This document shows positions 54,144 to 63,027 of a DNA stretch of 64,000 nucleotides, piece by piece. How positions within the stretch are numbered: the stretch's first letter is position 1; each line of letters begins with the position of its first letter. The DNA comes from Chlorobiota bacterium (lineage in GTDB: Bacteria > Bacteroidota > Bacteroidia > Bacteroidales > VadinHA17): positions 1 through 64,000 of the forward strand of contig JAADHC010000025.1 in assembly GCA_013152085.1 (NCBI GenBank), written 5' to 3'. A model generated the notes under the pieces. The model was not told where the DNA came from. It ran no database searches and was given only the letters and a program-made list of their open reading frames with translations. Made by a program: the position numbers and the translations under genes.

Positions 54144-56045
54144 ATGCAAACCATCATTAATTTTTTCGAAGACAGTGTTTCCCGTTTTGGTGAAAATATA
54201 TACATGTGGGAAAAGGAAGAAGATGCATATACGGGGACAACCTACAATGAAATCAGAAACCAGGTATACCGGTTTGCTACCGGTTTATTGAGCCTCGGTA
54301 TCCAAAAAGGCGACCGGCTTGCACTCCTTGCCGAAGGAAGAAATTTATGGATGATCAGTGAACTTGGTATCCTCTATACCGGAGCAATCAATGTGCCGCT
54401 GTCTATAAAACTGGCTGAACCCGAAGAAATTAAATTTCGTATCGATCATTCCGGTAGCCGGATGGTAATCGTTTCGGGACAGCAACTGAAAAAGATCAGG
54501 CCAATAAAAGGGCAGCTCAGGACACTGGAAAAGATTATCCTTCTGGACCCGGAATCAGACCTCCAGCCGGATGAGATTTTTGTGGAAGAACTGATGAAAA
54601 ACGGTGACCGCTGGCTCTCGGAACATGAAAACGGATTGAAAGAAAGGATCCGTACCATAAAGGAAGATGATTATGCAAATATCAGTTATACTTCCGGTAC
54701 TACAGCCGATCCGAAAGGAATTATCCTTACCCATAAAAACTATGTTACCAATGTAAATCAGGCCTATACTTTGCTGGATATCCCGCCATATTACAGAAAT
54801 TTGCTGATCCTGCCATGGGATCATTCCTTTGCCCATACCGCAGGCTTGTACAGCCTGATGGGAAAAGGAGCCAGTATTGCCTCGGTACAGATCGGAAATA
54901 CAGCAATAGAAACCTTAAAGAATATTCCTGTAAATATTAAGGAGATAAAACCACACATGCTGTTCAGTGTACCTGCATTGGCTAAGAATTTCAGAAAAAA
55001 TATTGAAAAAGGGATCAGTGCCAAGGGGAAATTTGCCGAAAAGCTTTTCCGTCATGCCCTGAAAATGGCCTATTCGTATAACAAGGAAGGATATAACAAA
55101 GGGCGCGGATTACAGAAGTTGAAAAAACCTTTGCTTGCCCTTTATGATAAAATACTTTTTTCAAAAATTCGTGAAAATTTCGGTGGGGAACTGGAATATT
55201 TCATCGGCGGTGGGGCCCTCCTGGATATTGAATTACAGAGATTCTTCTATGCACTGGGTATCCCGATGTACCAGGGATATGGACTATCGGAAGCCGCACC
55301 CATTATTTCTTCCAACAGTCCTAAAAAACATAAACTCGGATCATCAGGCTTCCTGGTTACACCTTTAGAGCTGAAAATCCTGGATGAAAATGGGAACAGC
55401 CTGTCTGTTGGAGAAAAAGGGGAAATTGTGGTTAAAGGTGACAATGTCATGGCAGGTTACTGGAAAAATGAGGAAGCCACCAGAGAGACGCTGAAAGATG
55501 GCTGGCTTTACACCGGCGATATGGGATATATGGATAAGGACGGATTTTTATTTGTGCTTGGCCGTTTCAAAAGTTTACTGATCAGTGACGACGGTGAAAA
55601 ATACAGTCCCGAAGGTATCGAAGAAGCATTTACCGACCAGTCTCCGATTATCGAACAGTGCATGCTGTACAATAACCAGAATCCTTACACGGTTGCCCTG
55701 GTCTATCCGAACAAAGAAACCCTGAAAAAGTATCTTGCAGGAAAGGATACGGCAGGGGAAGAGACCGGAAAAGAAGCGTTGAAACTTATCGAACAGGAAC
55801 TCCGGGAATACCGTACCGGAGGCAAATATGGCGATATGTTCCCGCAAAGGTGGTTACCGGCAGCAGTTGGAATTCTCAGCGAAGGGTTTACCGAAGAGAA
55901 CCACCTGATGAATTCAACCATGAAAATCATTCGCGGAAAAATTACTGAAAAATATCAGGGATTGATCGATTACTTGTATACATCTGAGGCAAAGAGTATT
56001 ACCCATCCGGAAAATCTAAAATCCATTCAGAAGCTGTTTGAATAG
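54144..56045 (+). CDS. Long-chain acyl-CoA synthetase (AMP-binding enzyme)
   Basis: Activates fatty acids with ATP and CoA. 633 residues. The P-loop-like AMP motif is ISYTSGTTADPKGIILTHKN, the adenine pocket YGLSEAAPIISSNSP, and the hinge YTGDMGYMDKDGFLFVLGR. The C-terminal domain has SLLISDDGEKYSPEGIEE where the catalytic Lys region lies. The extended length and late insertion fit the long-chain (FadD15-like) branch. A TATCTTGA sequence lies 27 bases upstream of the start. Confidence 0.92.
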   Translation: MQTIINFFEDSVSRFGENIYMWEKEEDAYTGTTYNEIRNQVYRFATGLLSLGIQKGDRLALLAEGRNLWMISELGILYTGAINVPLSIKLAEPEEIKFRIDHSGSRMVIVSGQQLKKIRPIKGQLRTLEKIILLDPESDLQPDEIFVEELMKNGDRWLSEHENGLKERIRTIKEDDYANISYTSGTTADPKGIILTHKNYVTNVNQAYTLLDIPPYYRNLLILPWDHSFAHTAGLYSLMGKGASIASVQIGNTAIETLKNIPVNIKEIKPHMLFSVPALAKNFRKNIEKGISAKGKFAEKLFRHALKMAYSYNKEGYNKGRGLQKLKKPLLALYDKILFSKIRENFGGELEYFIGGGALLDIELQRFFYALGIPMYQGYGLSEAAPIISSNSPKKHKLGSSGFLVTPLELKILDENGNSLSVGEKGEIVVKGDNVMAGYWKNEEATRETLKDGWLYTGDMGYMDKDGFLFVLGRFKSLLISDDGEKYSPEGIEEAFTDQSPIIEQCMLYNNQNPYTVALVYPNKETLKKYLAGKDTAGEETGKEALKLIEQELREYRTGGKYGDMFPQRWLPAAVGILSEGFTEENHLMNSTMKIIRGKITEKYQGLIDYLYTSEAKSITHPENLKSIQKLFE

Positions 56046-56192
56046 CCGGGATATACTCTGCGTGTACGTACACGCAGATTGTCTCTTGTGATGTGTTGTT
56101 TTCTTTTGATGAAAATACCCGGATTTCGGGGGGAAATCGAAATAACCTGACATGAACTTTTACAGTCTCTGTTCCATTTGAATATCTTTCCG

Positions 56193-56200
56193 TAACTTTG
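56193..56200 (+). promoter_or_regulatory. Probable -7 element of the sensor-phosphatase gene
   Basis: TAACTTTG, exact consensus, 16 bases before the ATG at 56217. Confidence 0.55.
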
Positions 56201-56216
56201 GATAAGAATTTTATCC

Positions 56217-59200
56217 ATGAACAAGATTCGTAAATACACGCGAAAAACTTGTTATCTGAAAACCACATTTTATTTTCTTGTGGCTACCTTTTTTTTGGGT
56301 ACGCTCATTAAGGCATATCCTGCCGAATCCACCGGGACCCCATTGATCAGCCATTTTACGCCACCTGAAGATTTTAACACCGAGGTGCGGGCTGTTTCAC
56401 AGGATGGAAACGGGAATCTTTACCTCGCTAACCGCCAGGGAATTCTATGGTTTGATGGCATTTCGTGGAAGTTGCTTCCTGAAATCAGACAGGTATACAG
56501 CTTGCATTACGATGCTGCAAATGAACGTATCTGGGTTGGCGGTAACGGATATATCGGATATCTCAATACCAAAAACGATATTCCCGGACCCTTTCATATG
56601 ATATCCGTAAGCGATTCTCTTTCCGGAAAATTCGATCACATCCTTACCCTGGAGGAGAATCTTATCTTTTGCAGTGAACAGTCCATTGTCTCCGTTTCAC
56701 CTGATATACGCGCCAGTATCATGTCTGAAGCCGGAGATCATGTTTTTACCGGGTTTTTTATCCACCGCCAAAACCTGTATGTTAATATTGAAAAAGAAGG
56801 ATTAACGGTTTATACAGCAGGGAAATTAGTCCCTGTGGACGGCGGTAAGCGTTTTCAGGAAGATATCATTTTGTTTGGTATCGGTTTCGACCGGCAACAT
56901 ACGCTTTTTGCTACCGACAACAGCTTTTTATATCTCTTTGACGGACAACAATTCAGTGATTACATCCCGGAAGATGAAGAATATTTATTTAACCGTATCC
57001 TTACCCATGCAGTATTGTTTGACGATACAACCCTCATCCTTGGAACCCGTAACGGCGGATGTCTCATCCTGGATAAACGGAACCGTAAAACACGTTATAT
57101 CATCAATTACCAGAGTGGTCTGCCTGACAACGAAATCCTGTCGCTGGGCCGGACAGCCGATCAGGAACTTATTATCGGGCACATCTATGGTTTCTCAATG
57201 GTTAACCTTACCATTCCGGTTAAAAGTTACAATGTTTATCCCGGACTTGAAGGCAATATACTTACCTTACTGCCTGAAAAAGGACATCTTCTGGTTGGAA
57301 CCAGCGAAGGTATTTTTCTGCAGAAACAGATCAAAGAGTATGAGAAAAGCCGGATTATGGTACGGGTACGGGTACCGTTCACGGATACAACATCTTCAGA
57401 AAAAACCGGAGAAACACAGCATTTAAAACAACAAACCGTTCAGAAACCGGAAGTACCTCGTGAATCAGAAGCTTTTAAGAAACAAAGTTTTTTTTCACGG
57501 ATCTTTGGAAAAAGAAAAACCGGAGAAGAAGTGGCATCACCGGAAAAGCCGATAGCTACGCCGCAACTGTTTCCGAAAACAACGCAAAAACATATAAAAA
57601 AAGTAATTTACCGATATGTCCCAAAATATATATACAAATTTAAATCAATAACATACCGGTATAAGAAATTAGGCAGTCTGAACGCACGTTGTACAAAACT
57701 GGTTCCTTTCGGGGGACAGATTCTGGCAGCTACCAATGCAGGCCTCTACTCCATTCGTAACGAAAAAGTCGAATTTGTATTCATGGGGACACAGGTATAT
57801 GATATTTTACCCGATCCGGTTAGCCGCAATGTGGTTTTCTGTGGTACGGAAGACGGGGTTTATCTTTTAAAGTTCTCCGAAGGCCGTTGGCAGGTCGATC
57901 GGGATTATTTTCCATCAGATTTACCGGTTTACAGCATCATCAGGGATGGGAAAAACCTCTGGCTGGGTTCCGAATCCGGGGCACTCCGGCTTACTGTAGA
58001 TAATGAAACCCTGCAGGTTGAAAATGTAAAAAAGTATCTTTTCCCGACAACCTATCCCCAACCTGTCATATCCATATTCATTAACGGGTCTCCGGCCTTT
58101 CTGATGAAAGAGGGATGGTATGATTTTAACCCGGAAATGCAAAAAATGATCCTGCACGCTGATTTTCCCGGAACAAACCAACCCTGGTTAAACTTTATTC
58201 GCGCCCGTGAAAATGTTTGGATTAAAGGGGATGAGGGATGGTTCGCCACAGGTATCCTTCCCGATGGCACGGTAACCACCTTTCCATATCTGAATATTTT
58301 TAACCGGATCACAGGACTGCAGGCCGACACGGACGGGAACCTTTGGGTTATTGTGAATCATTCAATGATCTATAAACTGGAGCCCGGTACAACACACGAA
58401 CCTCTTTTTCATGTGCGCGTCAAAGAAATGGTTCGCTCAGGTCAGACAACGGCAACCAACTTCTTTTATACGCTGCTTCAACCTTCCGGCGAAACCCGGG
58501 TAACCTTTTCCGCACCGTGGTTTTTGCAACCTTCCAAAACAGAATACCAGTATATGCTGGAAGGATTCGGCAATGTCTGGAGTGAATGGAATACAGGTCG
58601 TCAGATCACGATCCCATACCTGCCACCGGGAGATTATGTTCTTCACTACCGTGCCCGAAACGTCTTGGGAGGTGTCGCCGAAGGGGAACCGGTACCATTG
58701 CATATTCCTGTTCCGTTTTGGCAACGCTGGTGGTTTATCCTGACCGTTTTCCTGGTTGTGATATTCATTATCTGGGGGATAATACGTATCCGGTTACATA
58801 AACTTGAAAAGGACCGGCGCCTCCTGGAAGAAAAAGTGCGGAAACGAACAGCCGAGATACGGAAACAAAAAGAAAAAATTGAAGCACAACGTGATGAAAT
58901 CGCCCGGCAAAAGCAGGACATTACCGACAGTATCGCTTATGCACAACGTATTCAAAAAGCCTTACTCCCTCCCGAGCACATGATCGAAAAATTACTTCCC
59001 GAACATTTCATCCTCTTCCGCCCGCGCGATATTGTGAGTGGTGATTTTTACTGGATCAGGCGCAGTAATAATCATATTGTGGTTGCCGCAGCCGATTGCA
59101 CCGGCCATGGTGTCCCGGGAGCGTTTATGAGCATGCTGGGTTCCTCCTTTCTTAATGAAATTATCAGCCGGCACAAGGTACTTTCGGCTCCGGATATCCT

Positions 59201-59684
59201 CAATCAACTCAGGCAAATGGTTAAAGAAGCGCTGCATCAAACCGGCAGAACCTACGAAACGAAAGACGGCATGGATATGGCTCTCGGTGTTTTTGATATT
59301 AAAAATCACACCCTTGAATTTTCAGGAGCCTACAACCCGCTTTATCTGATCAGAAACGGGAAACTTACTGAATATAAAGCGGACAAAATGCCTATAGGTG
59401 TCCATATTCGCGAAGATTTGCCTTTCTCCGTTACCAAAATACCGCTTAAGGACATGGATATGATTTATATGTTTTCTGATGGATATGTCGACCAGTTCGG
59501 GGAAAAAGAAAACAAGAAATTTAAATCATCACGATTCAAAGAGTTATTGATTTCCATCTCCGGCAAGGATGCCGTCCGCCAGAGAGATATCCTGATTGAA
59601 ACTTTTGAAAAGTGGAAAGGCAACCTTGAGCAGATAGATGACATCCTTATACTGGGCATACGATATTACAAAGATCATCGTTAA
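56217..59684 (+). CDS. Sensor protein: periplasmic propeller, Y_Y_Y domain, SpoIIE-type PPM phosphatase
   Basis: 1155 residues. Signal anchor at the N-terminus, then a beta-propeller of two-component-regulator type (ISQDGNGNLYLANRQGILWFD-like blades to about residue 730), a Y_Y_Y domain (TEYQYMLEGFGNVWSEW), one membrane span (WWFILTVFLVVIFIIWGII), a coiled coil and a cytoplasmic SpoIIE/PP2C phosphatase: RDIVSGDFYWI, AADCTGHGVPGAFMSMLG, YMFSDGYVDQFGE and DDILILG carry the metal-binding Asp residues. A lysine-rich insertion of about 110 residues near 375-485 interrupts the propeller. Output is therefore protein dephosphorylation, not a histidine kinase. The SusD gene follows at 26 bases. Confidence 0.9.
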   Translation: MNKIRKYTRKTCYLKTTFYFLVATFFLGTLIKAYPAESTGTPLISHFTPPEDFNTEVRAVSQDGNGNLYLANRQGILWFDGISWKLLPEIRQVYSLHYDAANERIWVGGNGYIGYLNTKNDIPGPFHMISVSDSLSGKFDHILTLEENLIFCSEQSIVSVSPDIRASIMSEAGDHVFTGFFIHRQNLYVNIEKEGLTVYTAGKLVPVDGGKRFQEDIILFGIGFDRQHTLFATDNSFLYLFDGQQFSDYIPEDEEYLFNRILTHAVLFDDTTLILGTRNGGCLILDKRNRKTRYIINYQSGLPDNEILSLGRTADQELIIGHIYGFSMVNLTIPVKSYNVYPGLEGNILTLLPEKGHLLVGTSEGIFLQKQIKEYEKSRIMVRVRVPFTDTTSSEKTGETQHLKQQTVQKPEVPRESEAFKKQSFFSRIFGKRKTGEEVASPEKPIATPQLFPKTTQKHIKKVIYRYVPKYIYKFKSITYRYKKLGSLNARCTKLVPFGGQILAATNAGLYSIRNEKVEFVFMGTQVYDILPDPVSRNVVFCGTEDGVYLLKFSEGRWQVDRDYFPSDLPVYSIIRDGKNLWLGSESGALRLTVDNETLQVENVKKYLFPTTYPQPVISIFINGSPAFLMKEGWYDFNPEMQKMILHADFPGTNQPWLNFIRARENVWIKGDEGWFATGILPDGTVTTFPYLNIFNRITGLQADTDGNLWVIVNHSMIYKLEPGTTHEPLFHVRVKEMVRSGQTTATNFFYTLLQPSGETRVTFSAPWFLQPSKTEYQYMLEGFGNVWSEWNTGRQITIPYLPPGDYVLHYRARNVLGGVAEGEPVPLHIPVPFWQRWWFILTVFLVVIFIIWGIIRIRLHKLEKDRRLLEEKVRKRTAEIRKQKEKIEAQRDEIARQKQDITDSIAYAQRIQKALLPPEHMIEKLLPEHFILFRPRDIVSGDFYWIRRSNNHIVVAAADCTGHGVPGAFMSMLGSSFLNEIISRHKVLSAPDILNQLRQMVKEALHQTGRTYETKDGMDMALGVFDIKNHTLEFSGAYNPLYLIRNGKLTEYKADKMPIGVHIREDLPFSVTKIPLKDMDMIYMFSDGYVDQFGEKENKKFKSSRFKELLISISGKDAVRQRDILIETFEKWKGNLEQIDDILILGIRYYKDHR

Positions 59685-59710
59685 TCACCAAAGGCATTAA
59701 AAGTTATATA

Positions 59711-61210
59711 ATGACTTGGAAGAAAAAGATTTTTATATCCGGGATACTGGGAGCAGCATTTTTATTTATGGTCTCTTGCATCAATCTTGATGTGGATCCG
59801 CCTTTCCCCGACACCCAAAACATCTACGGCACGACACAGGAGATGATCGATGCTGCCGGGCTTCTTTACAGGAACTGGTACAATGCTGCTCACGCCCTGA
59901 AAGGGCCTGCCCTCGGCCTGGCTGCCGCTGCCGACCAGATCACATCGCTTAAAAGTAACGCCGGCATTCGTGATCTGGCTAAAGAACCACGTGTTGCATT
60001 TAACAATATTACCGACTATAGCTATCTCTATATAACAAAGAATTTCTGGACTGACATGTACAGGGTTTCACTGACAGCCAATGATATTCTCAGGGTTATC
60101 CAGAACAAGGACAGGGTCTTGCAAACCAACGGCGTGGATGCAAAACCCATGTTGCAGGCATGGGCCTATTTTATCCGGGGTATCGGTTACGGTTACCTAG
60201 GCCTCCTTTTCGACCAGGCAACGGTTATTGATGTTAATACACCGCTTCCCGTCAAGAACTTTTCAGACTATCATGAGGTTATTGATTTTGCCCTGGCATC
60301 CCTCGACAGCGCTATTGTCATTTCACAGCGTAACAGTTTTACCCTGCCCGAAAGCTATATCCGGGGCTATCAGCTTACCTCCTCCGACCTGGCAGCCATT
60401 GCCTCCGGCTATGCCGCCCGGATATTAATTTCCGCCCCAAGGAACGACCTGGATAATTTACGTAACGACTGGCAAAAAATCAAAGATTACGCAATTGCAG
60501 CATGGACTCAGGATCTGGCTCCCGATACAGATAACGATAACTGGAAAGATGAATACAAAAGAAATGGCGCCTATCCCGAATGGGCCTACACCGATTTGCG
60601 AATCATCCACCTGCTGGACAATCATTTTCCCGCACGTTGGCCGGAGGATAATGTTTCATGGGATACGGACAGCGGCACCGAACCCGACAGTTCCTACCTG
60701 CATTCTGACGATGCACGGGCAACCACAGACTTTGCCTGGGTAAAAAAACTAAAACCGGAAAATCCTTTTTATCTCAATTCTTTTTACCGGTACAAGCGTT
60801 ATGATAACTGGCTGAGCTACAGTGCAGGTCCGTCCCCTGAGCTGACTGTTACCGAAACAAATCTGATCCTTGCCGAAGCCGAAACCATGCTCAATAATCT
60901 GAGCGAGGCCATTACCATCATAAATAACGGGACACGAACACAACGGGGACAGCTTTCCCCTATCGATGCCGGAGCGGATAAAATCACCATTCTCAACGCT
61001 ATTTTCTATGAACGGGATATCGAATTAATGTTTACCGGAGCTGGTACCTCCTTTTTTGATATGCGGCGACGTGACATGCTTCAGACAGGTACCCCCCTGC
61101 ATTTTCCCGTACCGGCCGGCGATCTGGAAATATTAGAAATGGATATTTACACCTTTGGCGGGGTGGAAAATGCTGATGGCATCAACACATCTAACGGGGG
61201 ATGGTTTTAA
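59711..61210 (+). CDS. SusD/RagB-like outer-membrane lipoprotein (first of tandem)
   Basis: 499 residues. Lipoprotein signal ends FLFMVSC, so the mature protein is lipid-anchored, probably on the outer surface. Helical TPR-rich SusD fold with ETNLILAEAETMLNN and the C-terminal FYERDIELMFTGAGTSFFDMRRRDML motif. In PULs, SusD caps a SusC TonB-dependent transporter; no susC is found here. The C-terminal ADGINTSNGGW tail is shared with the next gene. Preceded by the sensor phosphatase, with no obvious promoter between. Confidence 0.88.
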   Translation: MTWKKKIFISGILGAAFLFMVSCINLDVDPPFPDTQNIYGTTQEMIDAAGLLYRNWYNAAHALKGPALGLAAAADQITSLKSNAGIRDLAKEPRVAFNNITDYSYLYITKNFWTDMYRVSLTANDILRVIQNKDRVLQTNGVDAKPMLQAWAYFIRGIGYGYLGLLFDQATVIDVNTPLPVKNFSDYHEVIDFALASLDSAIVISQRNSFTLPESYIRGYQLTSSDLAAIASGYAARILISAPRNDLDNLRNDWQKIKDYAIAAWTQDLAPDTDNDNWKDEYKRNGAYPEWAYTDLRIIHLLDNHFPARWPEDNVSWDTDSGTEPDSSYLHSDDARATTDFAWVKKLKPENPFYLNSFYRYKRYDNWLSYSAGPSPELTVTETNLILAEAETMLNNLSEAITIINNGTRTQRGQLSPIDAGADKITILNAIFYERDIELMFTGAGTSFFDMRRRDMLQTGTPLHFPVPAGDLEILEMDIYTFGGVENADGINTSNGGWF

Positions 61211-62658
61211 TGATCCGATTTGGAAAACATTTTCTGGCTGCAGTAATTCTGGCCGCTTTTTCTTTCTCCGGCTGTGTGAAACCCGATAAGCAAAATCCGG
61301 ATACGGATGCATCTCTTTATTATCTTATCAATGCCTTTCCAACATGGTACAATGCATTGTATAATTACCGTGGGCCGGGTGTCCCCATGGCGGTCATGGC
61401 CGATCAGGTTACTTGGGATTTTGCGAACTTCGGTTATGCACAAAAATTCGGCGGTGAACCCAGGCTGCCTTTTGCCAATTATTACAAATCACCCGATACT
61501 TATTTTATTGACCGTTTCTGGATCAGTGCATATGAGGCTCTTAACTACGTAAACCTAACCCTGCAAACGCTGGAACAGGGAGGTTTGATATCCGGGTTTG
61601 GCCCCGAAGATGAAAATATGATCCGCAGCTGGTGTTATTTCCTGCAGGGTGTCATACACGGATATCTTGGTCTGATTTTCGACAAAGCGGTCATACAGGA
61701 TGAGTTTACCGATCCCATGCAACCGGTTTTATCCGAATGGCCGGCCGTACTCAAAAGTGCTGTCTCCTCTCTGGATAAATCCATCCAGATCTCCGGACAG
61801 GGTGATTTTATCATTCCGGATACCTGGTATAGCGGTCCGGCACTTTCTGCCGGCGACCTGGCGGGTATCTCCTCGACTTTTGCAGCCATGTTTCTGGCAT
61901 ACGGCAGCCGGAATGCGGCACAGAATGATTCTACTAAATGGTCCCTGGTAGAAAGTTATGCACAATCAGGAATAAAATCTGATTTCATGATCATCACCGA
62001 TCAACAGATATGGGTCAACAGCATGCTTGAAAAAGCCATAGGCCCCGGCTACGGACGGGTAGACAACAGGGTCATCCATTTGTTTGACAGCACCTATCCG
62101 GCACATTACCCCGCTGACGGGTTACCACCCGATCCGCCTGATGCTTCTTCGGCAGATGCAAGGCTTGATAACGACTTTGAATATCTTTCAACCATCAATT
62201 TTGCTCCTGAAAACGGAACCTATCTTTTCTCCAATTACAGGCTGAAAAAATATGATGACTGGCTGCCTGAGATGTCGGGAGCAATACCTTTCGTCACAAA
62301 AACCGAAAATGACCTGCTGTATGCCGAAGCTTTGGTGCGTACCGGCAATACCTCCGAAGCCATTAACATCCTGAATAGCAGTACCCGGATAAAACGCGGA
62401 CATCTGCCCCTCCTTGATCCGGCTGCGACAAATCATGAAGTTCTTGAAGCCATTTTTTATGAACGGGAAGTGGAACTGATCGGAAGCGGCATTGGTACAG
62501 CCTTTTATGATATGAGGCGAAGGGATATGCTGCAAAAAGGCACCCTGCTGCATTTTCCGGTACCTGCCGAAGAACTCGATATTATGGGATTGCCTGTCTA
62601 TTCTTTTGGCGGTGAAGACCATGCCGACGGGGTAAATACCTCAAACGGCGGATGGTAA
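61210..62658 (+). CDS. SusD/RagB-like outer-membrane lipoprotein (second of tandem)
   Basis: 482 residues from ATG 61210, which shares one base with the previous stop (TAATG); an ATG three codons earlier also exists. The lipobox is FSFSGC. Paralogue of the upstream protein: same order of motifs, TENDLLYAEALVRTGN, FYEREVELIGSGIGTAFYDMRRRDML, LLHFPVPAEELDIMG and the same ADGVNTSNGGW ending. A tandem duplication with no SusC in the window. Ligand unknown. Confidence 0.88.
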   Translation: MIRFGKHFLAAVILAAFSFSGCVKPDKQNPDTDASLYYLINAFPTWYNALYNYRGPGVPMAVMADQVTWDFANFGYAQKFGGEPRLPFANYYKSPDTYFIDRFWISAYEALNYVNLTLQTLEQGGLISGFGPEDENMIRSWCYFLQGVIHGYLGLIFDKAVIQDEFTDPMQPVLSEWPAVLKSAVSSLDKSIQISGQGDFIIPDTWYSGPALSAGDLAGISSTFAAMFLAYGSRNAAQNDSTKWSLVESYAQSGIKSDFMIITDQQIWVNSMLEKAIGPGYGRVDNRVIHLFDSTYPAHYPADGLPPDPPDASSADARLDNDFEYLSTINFAPENGTYLFSNYRLKKYDDWLPEMSGAIPFVTKTENDLLYAEALVRTGNTSEAINILNSSTRIKRGHLPLLDPAATNHEVLEAIFYEREVELIGSGIGTAFYDMRRRDMLQKGTLLHFPVPAEELDIMGLPVYSFGGEDHADGVNTSNGGW

Positions 62659-63027
62659 AATAAAAAAATCATTCCGGAAAAAAACGTTTAAAATTTTTTA
62701 AGACATACAATTCATATTATTGTTAATACTTTAACCTTTGAGAGGATAAACACTACAAATTAATGCTTCTTTATTATTAAAGTATCTATTCCCGGAAAAA
62801 CAAGCTCCTTCATGTTTTGTATAGCAAGTGATCTTCTTTCGCAGTATTCCCTGTCAAGCTCCTGAAGCAATCACCATATCCCGACACTTAAAAAAAAACA
62901 ATAATATTTGTTTTTTAGAGAAATATTATGTAAACTTGGTGATGTGATTTTATTAACAATATTTTTTACTATTAAGAAAATAATTTAGATTATTCATTTA
63001 ATAAATTATAGTAAATATAGTAACCCA
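62659..63027. other. AT-rich intergenic region before the cytochrome gene
   Basis: About 370 bases, clearly richer in A/T than the flanking genes, with no gene recognised. It contains a plausible promoter (see 62907-62938) and poly-A/T runs. The long leader after the promoter (about 85 bases) shows no riboswitch I recognise. Confidence 0.5.
62907..62938 (+). promoter_or_regulatory. Promoter candidate of the multiheme cytochrome gene
   Basis: TTTG (62907-62910), 20 bases, then TAAACTTG (62931-62938). This is the only place noticed where a -33 TTTG sits at the right distance from a near-consensus -7 element. Confidence 0.5.
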
